Origin: Tectiglobus sp965224045
GTDB taxonomy: Bacteria; Pseudomonadota; Alphaproteobacteria; Rhizobiales; Hyphomicrobiaceae
Reading direction: 5' to 3'
Assembly (NCBI GenBank): GCA_965224045.1
Contig: CBDCYD010000015.1
Coordinates: forward strand, 248,001-312,000
Length of the DNA stretch: 64,000 nucleotides
Of the stretch, positions 52,574-62,224 are shown piece after piece. Position numbers and translations under genes: made by a program. The notes beneath the pieces were generated by a model. The model was not told the origin of the DNA and did not search any database. It saw only the letters and a program-made list of their open reading frames with translations. Each line of letters starts with the position of its first letter. Positions within the stretch are counted from its first letter, which is position 1.

Positions 52574-52938
52574 AACCAGCAGCAGCGTGGCCGGGAAGCT
52601 TTGTTTGGCATATGTCAGCAATCGGAGCCCACAAATTCATTTGCAGCGCTTGGCCTGTCGTTTGCCATCGATTGATCCAACATCCACAACCTTGCTAATC
52701 GTCTGAAATTTTGATCTTCGCGACCGTATGGCCGCCTGGCAGTGAGGGTGACAAAGCCACATCAATTCGTCTTGGGTTCGCAGAGTGTATGTCCGCATTT
52801 TCCAACTGCGGACGCTCCCCAGAGGACAGACCAAAGCCAGTGTGGTCTGCAACGGGTCAAGAACGCTAAAACTCACTCAGAGCAAATAGTTTCCGCTATG
52901 CCTTTAGCTTCGGTCATGGTTGTCACGATCGACCACCG
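52574..52938. other. Spacer without a supported gene
   Basis: About 365 bases between two convergent genes. No gene or clear bidirectional terminator is seen. Confidence 0.35.
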
Positions 52939-54321
52939 TCATATGGCTTCGCCGGTCATGCTCCAGAAGCCACGCTTCCGCGGATGTTGTTGCTTGATCC
53001 TCGAAACGAACTCGTCGTGTGTTTCTTGGATGCCGTAGTCGCTGATCTGCAAGTCTAGAATTTCAATTTCTAGCAGATGCCGCACAGCATGCTTGTACCG
53101 CGTCGACTTAGCGCCATTCAGTGTCGCCTCAATCAATGATCTGCGCAGAAGGGCCGATGCGAGTGGAAACTTGGCCTGCAGATGCTCAGCGACTGGTGAG
53201 AGGATGTAGTAGGCATTGCCGTCCATCTCCGATATCCGGCTGATCACGAGCCGAGAAGCACGATCGAGTGCAGGCCAATATGCAAATAACGCCAGAACTC
53301 GATGAACGTCCTCTGCCTTCTCCGCCCAGTCCAGCGCCTCTTGTTCAGCTTCGACATCTTCAAAGTCAGGCAGATCCTTGAGGTAATCTCGTAGATATCG
53401 ATCATCCAAGGTTCGCTGAAACATTTGCCATCGACGATCCTGTGCACCGGCTCCGTCACCGTTGGCCGCAAGAGCAGCGATCCGCGCGTCATTCCATTCC
53501 ATGAAACCAAAATTGGAATCGGGAATGGCTCCATCCAGATACGATAAGGCCTCCTCAGCTCGCCCGGCCGCTAAAAGGCGCATGGCAATGCGCGCAACAA
53601 ACACTGGATTGCGGAGCGACTTCTCATCATGGGTCTCGATAAATGAATCGATATCGCCTTCAGCATCTGCCAGTGCTTGAAGGCCGAGTTTTGCCGCCGT
53701 TGCACCCATCTGGTGAGGATCAGAACCGCGCATAGCGGTTTCATGCCAATCCATCAGACATTGCTTCAAACGCGCTGCGCTCTGAGTGCTCAGTGCCGGG
53801 TAGACGGCGCTCAACAGACCGTCATAGACGCCATAGTGGTTGGCTTGCAGTCGCTCGAAGACATGATCGGCAAAGGTGTCTGGCAGCGATGGATGATTGT
53901 TTGCGATGTCGCCCAACCAATCCACAGCATTGTGAAACATGCCAACAATCGCACCATTGCTATCGTCACATCTGTCTAGGCAAGGCTCCGACGCATCCAA
54001 GAACCGCCACATGAGTTCAAGAGCTTGATCCGAGTCAACCGGTGCAATCTGGCGAACGATGGCGTCGAGTGGCATCTGGAGGTCTTGTTCGAACTTCTTG
54101 ACGCCTTTCCAATCAATAAACGACGCTGATTGGGCGATCGTTGCGATGCGTTTGCGAACCTCTTTCGCGAGGGCATCGGGACCGTTCTCAGAGGCGAGCA
54201 AAAGAACAAGGCGTTGCTTCAGATCCGCGTTGCGTGTTGCTTCTTCGACCAGCAGATCTGACAGCACGTCAACGCCCAACTTGGTCAGTTGTTCCTTCGT
54301 GAGCTTCCTGCGCGTTGCCAT
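52939..54321 (-). CDS. DUF6880-family-like helical repeat protein
   Basis: A 460-residue, almost wholly alpha-helical protein. The first 25 residues are basic (MATRRKLTKEQLTKLGVDVL), and many helix pairs follow, for example QALELMWRFLDASEPCLDRC and EALSYLDGAIPDSNFGFMEW, giving a TPR/HEAT-like solenoid. It ends with PRKRGFWSMTG. This matches my recollection of DUF6880 proteins, unknown in function. Preceded on the same strand by a nucleotidyltransferase gene (64-base gap), with which it may form a two-gene unit. Confidence 0.6.
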   Translation of the reverse strand: MATRRKLTKEQLTKLGVDVLSDLLVEEATRNADLKQRLVLLLASENGPDALAKEVRKRIATIAQSASFIDWKGVKKFEQDLQMPLDAIVRQIAPVDSDQALELMWRFLDASEPCLDRCDDSNGAIVGMFHNAVDWLGDIANNHPSLPDTFADHVFERLQANHYGVYDGLLSAVYPALSTQSAARLKQCLMDWHETAMRGSDPHQMGATAAKLGLQALADAEGDIDSFIETHDEKSLRNPVFVARIAMRLLAAGRAEEALSYLDGAIPDSNFGFMEWNDARIAALAANGDGAGAQDRRWQMFQRTLDDRYLRDYLKDLPDFEDVEAEQEALDWAEKAEDVHRVLALFAYWPALDRASRLVISRISEMDGNAYYILSPVAEHLQAKFPLASALLRRSLIEATLNGAKSTRYKHAVRHLLEIEILDLQISDYGIQETHDEFVSRIKQQHPRKRGFWSMTGEAI

Positions 54322-54385
54322 AATTGATATCCGACATTGATAAGACGGGAGTTGCTACCGTCGATTCACGAGACGGTTCATGGAT

Positions 54386-54925
54386 CTACTCGGTAGACTC
54401 CGCAGCCTCATCAATCTTTTCAATTAAGTGCTTGTCTACATCTGCCGGAACGCTGCAATTGCGCACAAGGCGTGGCCAAAGCACAATAGGTGGCGTGGCG
54501 ATCAGCTCGTCGCTCAATGTGACCAATCGGAGATCGTCATTGAGATGTGGATACCTTCCGCAATGCCCAGCGCGGCACGCCATTCGTGGGCGGCATTCTC
54601 GATAGGAGCAAATTCTTCCAATGTAATTGCCCAAAGCGTTGGCCAGGAAGATGTCGGCACCCAAGTTATGACGCTGTAGTCCGCCTTGCAGCTGCCGGCC
54701 GATACGAGCAATCGTCCCAAGGTCCATGGCGTGCTCAATGGTGAGAAGAAGATCCGTGTCCTTCGGCTTGACCTTTGTAGTTGTCAGCGAGCCGATCAAA
54801 GCAATCCGTCGTATGCCAATGCAGCATCTTGCTGCAAGAACGAACTTTCTGGTAGCGCTGAGAAGCAAGGCTCTCGACTCCTTATGAAGTGAGGCTTCAC
54901 GGATGCTTTGCTCTTTCAGGTCCAT
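54386..54925 (-). CDS. Nucleotidyltransferase-like protein with a Cys4 motif
   Basis: About 179 residues. The nucleotidyltransferase signature GSLTTTKVKPKDTDLLLTI gives GS-x9-DxD, and a third acidic residue lies in LGADIFLANALGNYIG. The sequence CSYRECRPRMACRAGHCG then offers four cysteines in a zinc-ribbon-like pattern. NTases of this MNT type adenylylate or nucleotidylate small molecules or RNA/proteins and are often partnered by a helical protein, here the downstream DUF6880-like gene. The start is uncertain: ATG at 54925 is used, the frame being open for 54 more codons. The pairing recalls toxin-antitoxin or resistance pairs, but this is inference. Confidence 0.6.
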   Translation of the reverse strand: MDLKEQSIREASLHKESRALLLSATRKFVLAARCCIGIRRIALIGSLTTTKVKPKDTDLLLTIEHAMDLGTIARIGRQLQGGLQRHNLGADIFLANALGNYIGRICSYRECRPRMACRAGHCGRYPHLNDDLRLVTLSDELIATPPIVLWPRLVRNCSVPADVDKHLIEKIDEAAESTE

Positions 54926-55293
54926 TTCTATCGCAGCTCTAGAGTTCAAATTCCACATGCCCAGACCAGGCACTCTTACCCGGCAATCACGTCGCCAGTT
55001 GTATGTAATCTTCAAACGAATGATCGGAAACTGGAAATGGGCGGAGAGCATTAACCTGGGAAAACACAATGCTGACGATCTGATCACTGGTGCTTTCAGC
55101 GCAATACGTGCAGCAACTGAGCACCACGGTGACTTTGATCAAACAAGAGACATATGCCTCTCGCAAGTAGTAGCATTGGTTGGACTGGCTCCGCGCAATC
55201 GAGAAGGATCCGAAAGCGGACCCGATCGGATCATGATGAGGTCTTCTGGGTTGGGCCAACAACCGGACTTGCTAGCCACTGGATTGTCGCACT

Positions 55294-56196
55294 CTACGCA
55301 GAGCCGGGTTCATATTCGCTGACAAGAAAGTCTATGAAACTGCGAACCGACGGCAGCAAGCCGCGACGTGTCGGAAAAATGGCGTGAACCGTGCCGGCTC
55401 GTGGCGACCAATCCGGTAGCAGGTCAAGAATCCGGCCCTCGCGCACTGGGTCCTCGGCGACCATGCTCGGAAGCTGCACGACGCCGACGCCTTCGATTGC
55501 CGCATAGAGCAGTTGCGACATGTCGTCGGTAACGAGGCTCGGTTCATGCGGAATGCGCGCCTTTGCCTGATCGGGCCCTTCGAGTTCCCACACGTGTTCG
55601 CGGTTGCGCGGTCCGAGGTCGAGGCTTGGCAGACCGGCGAGGTCGGCCGGTTTGAGCGGTTTGGGCAAGTCATCGGCCAGCTTCGGGCTCGCTACGATCT
55701 GCTGCGCGCTCTCGCCCAATATGCGCATCGCCAGATCACTGTCTTCGAGCGGCGGGAACCGCACACGAATTGCGACATCGATGCCTTCGCCGATGACATC
55801 CACACGGCGCGATGTGGACTCCAATTCCACTGTTACGAGCGGGTTGGCATCCATGTAGCGCGCGATCATCGGACCGATCTCGAAGCAGACCAGAGCCGGC
55901 GGAGCGCTGACACGAATGAGCCCCTGCGGGGCGGAGCGCGAACGGTCGATGACTTCCTGTGCGGCTTCCGCCTCGACCATCATCGCCACGCAATGGCGAT
56001 AGTATTCCCGGCCGAGTTCGGTGATCGTGAGTTTGCGCGTCGAGCGTTGGATCAGGCGAACGCCGAGCCGCTCTTCGAGCGCGATGATGCGCCGGCTGAT
56101 CTTCGATCGTGGAACGCCGAGCGCGCGGCCGGCCGCTGCGTAGCTGCCGTGCTCGACGACCTGCGCGAAGTAGTAGAGATCATTGAGGTCCTGCAT
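55294..56196 (-). CDS. LysR-family transcriptional regulator
   Basis: A 300-residue LTTR beginning at ATG 56196, with N-terminal winged helix (DLYYFAQVVEHGSYAAAGRA, GVPRSKISRRIIALEERLGV) and C-terminal effector domain (LIRVSAPPALVCFEIGPMIA, VAIRVRFPPLEDSDLAMRIL). The frame continues far upstream, but that part is antisense to the pirin gene and not coding. It is divergent from the pirin-isochorismatase-pirin-LtrA cluster, which it probably controls. LysR regulators next to pirins and YcaC-type hydrolases are common in Proteobacteria. Confidence 0.93.
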   Translation of the reverse strand: MQDLNDLYYFAQVVEHGSYAAAGRALGVPRSKISRRIIALEERLGVRLIQRSTRKLTITELGREYYRHCVAMMVEAEAAQEVIDRSRSAPQGLIRVSAPPALVCFEIGPMIARYMDANPLVTVELESTSRRVDVIGEGIDVAIRVRFPPLEDSDLAMRILGESAQQIVASPKLADDLPKPLKPADLAGLPSLDLGPRNREHVWELEGPDQAKARIPHEPSLVTDDMSQLLYAAIEGVGVVQLPSMVAEDPVREGRILDLLPDWSPRAGTVHAIFPTRRGLLPSVRSFIDFLVSEYEPGSA

Positions 56197-56319
56197 GCCT
56201 AATTGTCCTATTTTCAGGACAGCATGGCTGATTTTTGCGATCTTTACCATCGATTGGTGCGTGAATACGTTCATCTCCAACAAGGCTGGCATCGCCAGTC
56301 CACGAAAGGAGATGAAACG

Positions 56320-57198
56320 ATGAGACAGATTCTCGGCGTTTACAGCGCCCCGCGGCAGCACTGGGTCGGCGATGGTTTCCCCGTCCGCACCATGCTGTCG
56401 CACCACGCCCACGGGCGGCACGTCAGCCCCTTCATCATGCTTGACTATGCAGGTCCTGTCCGTTTCGCGCCGACGGCGCAAAGGCGCGGTGTCGGTGCGC
56501 ATCCGCACAAGGGATTTGAGACCGTCACAATCGTCTACGACGGCGAGGTCGAGCATCGGGACTCTACCGGCGCCGGCGGGATCATCGGCCCGGGTGACGT
56601 TCAGTGGATGACGGCGGGCGCGGGCATCGTGCACGAGGAGTATCACGCGCCGGCGTTTGCCGCGAAGGGCGGAAACTTCGAGATGGTGCAGCTCTGGGTC
56701 AACCTGCCGGCCAAGGACAAGTCCGTTGCGCCCGGCTATCAGGGCCTGCTCGATGCGGATATCCCGACGGTCGACCTGGCAGATGGTGCCGGCACGCTCC
56801 GCGTCATCGCGGGCCGCTTCGGCGACGCGAAAGGCCCCGCGCGCACGTTCACGCCGATCAACATCTGGGACGTGCGGCTCGGCCGCGACAAGACCGCGAC
56901 CCTCGACGTTCCGCAAGGACATACGCTGAGCGTCCTGGTGCTCGCCGGTACGGTCGAGATCAACGGGCGCGAAATCGCCCGCGATGCGCAGACCGTTCTG
57001 CTCGGGCGCGACGGCGGTGGTGTTGCGATCGAGGCCAACAACGACGCCAAACTGCTGGTTCTTACCGGCGAACCAATCGACGAGCCCGTCATGGCGCACG
57101 GACCGTTCGTCATGAACACGGCCGAGGAGATCAAGCAGGCAATGGTTGATTTCCAGAGCGGCAAGTTCGGCACGATGCGCGAAACCGAAACTGCATGA
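56320..57198 (+). CDS. Pirin-family bicupin protein (first of two)
   Basis: A 292-residue pirin. The metal-site segment is GVGAHPHKGFETVTIVYDGE, continued by HRDSTGAGGIIGPGDVQWMT and IVHEEYHAP, which together supply three His and one Glu; some pirins in this family act as quercetin 2,3-dioxygenases. The C-terminal cupin has no metal ligands. A strong AAAGGAG is found before ATG 56320. First gene of the LysR-controlled cluster. Confidence 0.93.
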   Translation: MRQILGVYSAPRQHWVGDGFPVRTMLSHHAHGRHVSPFIMLDYAGPVRFAPTAQRRGVGAHPHKGFETVTIVYDGEVEHRDSTGAGGIIGPGDVQWMTAGAGIVHEEYHAPAFAAKGGNFEMVQLWVNLPAKDKSVAPGYQGLLDADIPTVDLADGAGTLRVIAGRFGDAKGPARTFTPINIWDVRLGRDKTATLDVPQGHTLSVLVLAGTVEINGREIARDAQTVLLGRDGGGVAIEANNDAKLLVLTGEPIDEPVMAHGPFVMNTAEEIKQAMVDFQSGKFGTMRETETA

Positions 57199-57290
57199 TC
57201 AGGGAAAGGCGGCTTCGGCCTTCAAAAGGTCGAGGCCGCCTCAGGCCCAATCGCGGACAAGACTGCAACCCCTATGAATGGAGAACAATC

Positions 57291-57923
57291 ATGACCACCC
57301 CATACACCCGCCTCGATAAAGACAACGCAGCCATGCTGCTGGTCGATCACCAAACCGGTCTGCTGTCACTGGTACGAGATATCGAGCCGGACAAATTCAA
57401 GAACAACGTCCTGGCGGTTGCGGATCTCGCCGACTACTTCGGACTACCGACGATCCTCACGACGAGTTTCGAGGACGGCCCGAACGGTCCGTTGGTCCCG
57501 GAATTGAAGGAAAAATTTCCGAACGCGCCGTTCATTGCACGGCCTGGCCAAATCAACGCATGGGACAACGAAGACTTCGTTGAGGCCGTAAAGGCGACGG
57601 GCAAAAGACAGCTCATCATCGCCGGTGTCGTGACGGAAGTCTGTGTGGCGTTCCCTGCGCTCTCGGCGATCGAGGAAGGCTACGACGTGTTCGTCGTTAC
57701 CGACGCGTCCGGCACGTTCAACGAGATCACGCGCCATTCGGCCTGGGATCGCATGTCGGCCGCCGGCGCCCAACTCATGACCTGGTTCGGCCTTGCGTGC
57801 GAACTGCATCGCGATTGGCGCAACGATGTCGAAGGACTGGGGCAGCTGTTCTCGAACCACATCCCCGATTATCGCAACCTCATCACCAGTTTTAACACGC
57901 TGAAGCCCGTAAAGGATGCCTGA
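57291..57923 (+). CDS. Isochorismatase-fold hydrolase (YcaC type)
   Basis: A 210-residue cysteine hydrolase. The catalytic Asp lies in AAMLLVDHQTGLLSL, the Lys region near LKEKFPNAPF, and the nucleophile Cys in AGVVTEVCVAFPALSAIEEG, as in the YcaC group. Substrates of this group are poorly known; some hydrolyse N-formyl or carbamoyl amides. ATG at 57291 follows GGAG by eight bases. It lies between two pirin genes and is probably co-transcribed with them. Confidence 0.92.
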   Translation: MTTPYTRLDKDNAAMLLVDHQTGLLSLVRDIEPDKFKNNVLAVADLADYFGLPTILTTSFEDGPNGPLVPELKEKFPNAPFIARPGQINAWDNEDFVEAVKATGKRQLIIAGVVTEVCVAFPALSAIEEGYDVFVVTDASGTFNEITRHSAWDRMSAAGAQLMTWFGLACELHRDWRNDVEGLGQLFSNHIPDYRNLITSFNTLKPVKDA

Positions 57924-57995
57924 CCGGTTATACTGGCTCGCCGCTCTGATCGCGGCGATCCAGTCGGCGAATGACGTTGAGAAAGAGAAGTTAGC

Positions 57996-58934
57996 ATGAG
58001 TTGGAATCCCGCATTCGAGCCCGGCTGCCCTGACGAGATCGCCGTCGATGCCATCGAAACACTGATTGTGCCGCGTGCGCACGATCTGGGCGGTTTCGAA
58101 GTGCGTCGCGCACTGCCTTCCCCGAAACGGCAAATGGTCGGGCCGTTTATTTTCTTCGATCAGGCAGGCCCGGCAGAGTTCGTCACCGGCAAGGGTGTTG
58201 ATGTGCGACCGCACCCGCATATCGGTCTGGCGACCGTGACGTATCTATACCGGGGGGAGTTTCAGCATCGCGATAGCCTCGGCACCAATCAGATCATACT
58301 GCCCGGCGCGGTCAACTGGATGGTTGCCGGCAAAGGCGTGACACACTCGGAGCGGACAAGCGAGGCGACACGACAGGCACCGCACAGCCTATTTGGCATT
58401 CAGACCTGGGTCGCCCTGCCGGAAGGTGAGGAAGAAATCGCCGCGAGCTTCGAGCACCACAGCAAAGAGGCGCTACCGGTCATCGACGACGCCGGTGCCA
58501 ACGTGCGCCTGATCCTCGGCCGCACCTACGGCGAAACTGCTCCCGCGAGCGTCTTTTCGGAGATTTTCTACGGTGATGCGCGCTTGCAGGCGGGAGCGCG
58601 GCTGCCATTACCTGACGACCACGAAGATCGCGGGCTCTACGTCGTCGAAGGTTCCCTTTCGATTGCAGGACAGGAATTTAATGCCGGGCAAATGATGGTG
58701 TTCCGGCCCGGCGACCGCATTACGGTCGCGGCTGGTCCACAAGGGGCTCGCGTGGTCATCCTTGGCGGCGAGACGCTAAACGGCCCGCGCTACATCTGGT
58801 GGAACTTCGTCTCATCAAGCAGGGAACGTATCGAAGAAGCAAAGGAGCAATGGCGGAAAGGCGATTGGGGGAACGGGCAATTCGACCTGCCGCCCGACGA
58901 TCGGTCGGAATTTATTCCACTGCCCAAGACCTGA
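57996..58934 (+). CDS. Pirin-family bicupin protein (second)
   Basis: A 312-residue pirin of a different branch from the one at 56.3 kb. Metal-site segment VRPHPHIGLATVTYLYRGEF, then HRDSLGTNQIILPGAVNWMV and VTHSERT. The motif ends with the usual Glu replaced in context by HSERT. A C-terminal domain has RPGDRITVAAGPQGARVVIL. The function is likely a redox-sensing or dioxygenase protein; not certain. A short gap (42 bases) leads to the LtrA gene. Start ATG 57996. Confidence 0.92.
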   Translation: MSWNPAFEPGCPDEIAVDAIETLIVPRAHDLGGFEVRRALPSPKRQMVGPFIFFDQAGPAEFVTGKGVDVRPHPHIGLATVTYLYRGEFQHRDSLGTNQIILPGAVNWMVAGKGVTHSERTSEATRQAPHSLFGIQTWVALPEGEEEIAASFEHHSKEALPVIDDAGANVRLILGRTYGETAPASVFSEIFYGDARLQAGARLPLPDDHEDRGLYVVEGSLSIAGQEFNAGQMMVFRPGDRITVAAGPQGARVVILGGETLNGPRYIWWNFVSSSRERIEEAKEQWRKGDWGNGQFDLPPDDRSEFIPLPKT

Positions 58935-58976
58935 CGAAGTAACTCCATCCAACCGGACAATGCGGCTGAGGCGTCC

Positions 58977-60143
58977 ATGAATTCATCTCTCATTTCATTT
59001 GCACCACGAGACAAGGGTGAGGCCCACAGGGCTGCCACCCCTCTGGAGCTCATGTTCGACCTGGCGTTCGTGGTGGCGATCGCCGCGGCCGCCGGCGGGC
59101 TCCACCACGGGATCGCCGAAGCGCATTTCGCAAGCGCGCTCATCGGATATCTCATGGCCTTTTTCATGATCTGGTGGGCCTGGATGAACCACACGTGGTT
59201 CGCGTCATCGTACGACGATGGATCAACCCTGTTCCGGGTGCTGTCCATGATGGTGATGTTCGGTGCGCTGATGCTTGCAGCGGGTATTCCTGCGGTGTTT
59301 GCCGACCAACGGATCTGGCTCGCGCTGCTCGGTTTCATCATCATGCGCACAGGCATGGTCGTGTTCTGGCTTGCCGCAGCTCGGGGCGACCCCGCGCGGC
59401 GGAACACGGCGAAGCGTTACGCCGCGGGCGTTGCGCTGATGCAGGTGTTCTGGATCGTGTTGGTCACGACCGTCTCACCCACGTCATGGGCGTTTCTTCC
59501 TCTTTTCTGCGTGGGCGCGGCAGGTGAATTGCTCGTGCCGGCAATGGCGGAACGTCAGGGAAAGACGACCTGGCATCGCGACCACATTGTCGAGAGATAC
59601 GGCCTGCTCAACATCATCGTCCTCGGCGAATGTTTCCTCGCCATCGTTTCGCTCATTCAGATTGAGAGCGGCGGCGCTTGGCCGAAGGCCGAATTGTTCC
59701 AGTTCGCCATCGTGTGCGCCATCGTAACCTTCTCGCTGTGGGGCCTCTATTTCACCGGCGCGGAACATCTTCACCGCGATGAACTGCGTCATGCCATGCT
59801 GTGGGGCTACGGGCATTTTGCACTGTTTGCCGCGGGTGCGGCGACAGGCGCCGGTTTCGCCGTGATGAAGGGCGTCCTTACCCACGATGGCCATGTCGAC
59901 ATGCGCGTGGCATCGATATCCGTCGCAGTTCCGGTGGCCGTTTATGTCGCGACGCTGTGGCTGATCCGCGATCGCTTTCACTTTAACGGCGCGGCGCATT
60001 GGCTGCTGCCGGTCGCTGCAGGCCTGATCTTGACCACCGGCGCAGTGCTCCCGGCATCAATGCCCCTGATTGCCGCCATTCTTGTCGCTACGCTCGTGCT
60101 GCGGCGTTTATTTCAGCCATCCTCCCAGGACGCAAAGTCATGA
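58977..60143 (+). CDS. LtrA-family (low-temperature requirement A) membrane protein
   Basis: A 388-residue inner-membrane protein with about ten hydrophobic segments (for example LMAFFMIWWAWMNHTWFASS and HFALFAAGAATGAGFAVMKG). The LtrA signature is ATPLELMFDLAFVVAIAAAA and ERYGLLNIIVLGECFLAIVS. LtrA was named from a cold-sensitive Listeria locus; its molecular role is unknown. ATG at 58977. The stop overlaps the start of an FMN-reductase stump (ATGA), so the operon once continued. Confidence 0.9.
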   Translation: MNSSLISFAPRDKGEAHRAATPLELMFDLAFVVAIAAAAGGLHHGIAEAHFASALIGYLMAFFMIWWAWMNHTWFASSYDDGSTLFRVLSMMVMFGALMLAAGIPAVFADQRIWLALLGFIIMRTGMVVFWLAAARGDPARRNTAKRYAAGVALMQVFWIVLVTTVSPTSWAFLPLFCVGAAGELLVPAMAERQGKTTWHRDHIVERYGLLNIIVLGECFLAIVSLIQIESGGAWPKAELFQFAIVCAIVTFSLWGLYFTGAEHLHRDELRHAMLWGYGHFALFAAGAATGAGFAVMKGVLTHDGHVDMRVASISVAVPVAVYVATLWLIRDRFHFNGAAHWLLPVAAGLILTTGAVLPASMPLIAAILVATLVLRRLFQPSSQDAKS

Positions 60144-60178
60144 CCACGATACTTGGACTGTCGGGTAGTCTGCGGGGT
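60140..60178 (+). pseudogene. NADPH-dependent FMN reductase, N-terminal stump
   Basis: The ATG at 60140 overlaps the LtrA stop. The frame reads MTTILGLSGSLRG, the flavin-phosphate loop of NAD(P)H-dependent FMN/quinone reductases, then stops. IS110-type sequence begins within about 40 bases, so the IS has cut the gene. The missing enzyme would have completed the pirin cluster. Confidence 0.65.
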
Positions 60179-60215
60179 GACTCTCTATAACGGGGACGAT
60201 GAGACGGCAAACGGG

Positions 60216-61025
60216 ATGCCGCCAACTTACGTCAAGCCTTATGTCAAGCGCGGTAAGTCGGATGCAGGTGATGCGGCGGCGATTTGCGAAGCTGTAACGC
60301 GACCCGCCATGCGTTTCGTAGCGATTAAGACAGTCGAACAGCAAGCCTTGCTCAGTCAGCATCGCGCACGGCAAGCGCTGATTGGTCAACGCACGCAACT
60401 TGCAAATCTGATCTGCAATTTGATTGGCGAGTTCGGATGTATCATCCGGCGCGGCGTGAACCACGTCACTTCATTCGCGATCGAGGCAAGAACCGGAGAA
60501 TTGGCATCTCTTCCCAACAGCGTCCGTTCGACAATCGCTCTGTTATGCGAGCAATTTCTCGCTCTACACGAAAGAATCGGAATGCTGGAGAAGATGATCC
60601 AAGCCGCCTCACGTAAGGACGAGCGGGTCAAGCTGCTTCAGACTATCCCTGGCGTTGGCCCAATCACCGCCTCTGCAGTGGTTGCAACCATTGGTGATCC
60701 AGAGCGCTTTAAAAGTGGTCGTGACTTCGCAGCCTGGATTGGACTGACACCCTTGAACAAATCTAGCGGGGGCAAAGAGCGTCTGGGACGGATCACCAAG
60801 ATGGGAGATAGGTTTTTGCGGCGACTTCTCGTGGCGGGAATGACGGCAAGGATTGGGCATGCACGACGCCGACCGGGCAGTGCTGATCCTTGGGTCATGA
60901 GTTTGCTGTCACGCAAACCGACACGTCTTGCGACGATTGCCATGGCGAACAAAACCGCGCGGATCATCTGGGCTGTTTTAACCCGGCATCAGTCTTATCA
61001 AGCACCGCACGTAAGAGCTGCATAA
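60216..61025 (+). pseudogene. IS110/IS1111-family transposase, N-terminally truncated
   Basis: From MPPTYVKPYVKRGKSDAGDA onward the sequence matches IS110-family transposases. The C-terminal Tnp_20 region has LLQTIPGVGPITASAVVATI, RDFAAWIGLTPLNKSSGGKE with the catalytic serine, and RLGRITKMGDRFLRRLLVAG. The first 90 or so residues, including the RuvC-like DEDD catalytic residues, are missing, so the protein could not transpose. A longer open frame upstream of 60216 is chance. Confidence 0.85.
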
Positions 61026-61300
61026 GCAGAGATAGAAAATCTAAGAGGCACAACAGTTTGCGAGGACGATGCGAAGTGATGGCAATCCGGGTCAGGCCGG
61101 GGATCGAGACAATCCGAGCAAGGTCCAGGACATTGAATGTCCGTTTTGTAGAATGGAACTTGATCCGCGGAAACCATCAAGGCCAGCGGTCTTCAATCTG
61201 CACCAACAGGCCGGACACAAGACTGCTCCTGATCAAAGAGGCCAAATTTCAAAAAAAGTCCTTGCAATGCAGGAACCATCCACACAGGACCTTGCGGATA
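60216..61300 (+). mobile_element. IS110/IS1111-family remnant
   Basis: The transposase lacks its N-terminal DEDD part, and the left end is lost. To the right of the gene, about 280 bases (61026-61300) without a reading frame contain CCAGCGGTCTTCAATCTGCA and AAAAAGTCCTTGCAATGCAG, sequences I recall at the right end of IS1111-type elements, where the non-coding bridge RNA may be encoded. Limits are approximate. Confidence 0.65.
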
Positions 61301-61541
61301 TGGCTCGAAGCTGAACGTTGGTGAACTGGTGGACCCGGCGCCACATGATCATCTGACGAGCACCAAGTCGGCTTCGATCAAATCTGCGACATTCGACACT
61401 CGCAAACAGCAGATTTGATTGGATCATCGATGACGGGCCGGATTGCACCCGACAGCGGACGCGATCTGCGCGACTGCGGCATCAATTGTTTGAGCTACAA
61501 TGGGACCAATCAGTGATTTGACGACACAGGTGTAGCCGGGT
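61301..61541. other. Spacer without a supported gene
   Basis: About 240 bases between the IS110 remnant and the TetR gene. No gene, RNA or clear hairpin is seen. Confidence 0.35.
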
Positions 61542-62123
61542 TTACTTTGCCCGCCCATGTAGTTTTGCCAATGAAACTCCGGCTCTAGCAGCAGCATCCG
61601 CATATCCTCGATCACCATGGATTAAAATGAGAACCATGGCACCTTCAGACAGCAACCAGATCGAACGTGCCAAAGTTGATGGGTCGTTCGCACCAGCCTG
61701 AGCTAGGAGATCCGCTAGGCAGTCCTCTAGCTGGGCTTTGTGTCTGCGCGCGATCGACCGAGCTGGATGGCCGGGCAGATCGGCCAATTCGACAATAAAC
61801 CTTGTGAAGCCGGAGCCTGCCCAACGAGGCGACTTGGCCCAATTGGACAGCTCTTGAAACATGGCTTCAACAATGGCCTCCGGCGAGCCTGACAAGCTGT
61901 CACCAAAAGTTCTAAAGGCCTCCAGAGCTAGCTTGTGTTGAGCTTCGAGAACCTCCGCGAGTAGTCGGTCCTTGCTTTCGAAATGGTTGTAGAGAGTTCG
62001 CTTTGTCAGACCTGAGCTGGCGGCAATATCATCCATCGTGACCCGGCTATAACCGCGCTGTCGAAACAGCGCGTAGGTACTGTCGAGCATTCTCTGTCGC
62101 GTCTGCTCTCTTGAGCGCGGCAT
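61542..62123 (-). CDS. TetR/AcrR-family transcriptional regulator
   Basis: A 193-residue regulator: HTH at residues 8-55 (RQRMLDSTYALFRQRGYSRV, TMDDIAASSGLTKRTLYNHF), then an all-helical ligand-binding domain of the TetR_C_33-like type. It is divergent from the enolase-superfamily gene with about 100 bases between starts; A+T-rich TTTACTCATTAGTGAATTTA in that gap holds an imperfect palindrome (ACTCATTAGTGA) that is a plausible operator. The start ATG is at 62123. Confidence 0.93.
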   Translation of the reverse strand: MPRSREQTRQRMLDSTYALFRQRGYSRVTMDDIAASSGLTKRTLYNHFESKDRLLAEVLEAQHKLALEAFRTFGDSLSGSPEAIVEAMFQELSNWAKSPRWAGSGFTRFIVELADLPGHPARSIARRHKAQLEDCLADLLAQAGANDPSTLARSIWLLSEGAMVLILIHGDRGYADAAARAGVSLAKLHGRAK

Positions 62124-62224
62124 CGATCTGTCTCCCAGAAAAGTTTACTCATTAGTGAATTTACAGAATGGCGAACCGCTACGCAAAGTTCATGCAGCCG
62201 TTAAACAAGAAACAGGTCAGCTCC

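Noticed and set aside
55294..57099. A 601-codon open frame on the minus strand longer than a LysR protein
   Set aside because: Only the part from ATG 56196 matches LysR proteins; the 301 preceding codons are antisense to the certain pirin gene and share no similarity with known proteins. It is a shadow of GC-rich coding DNA.
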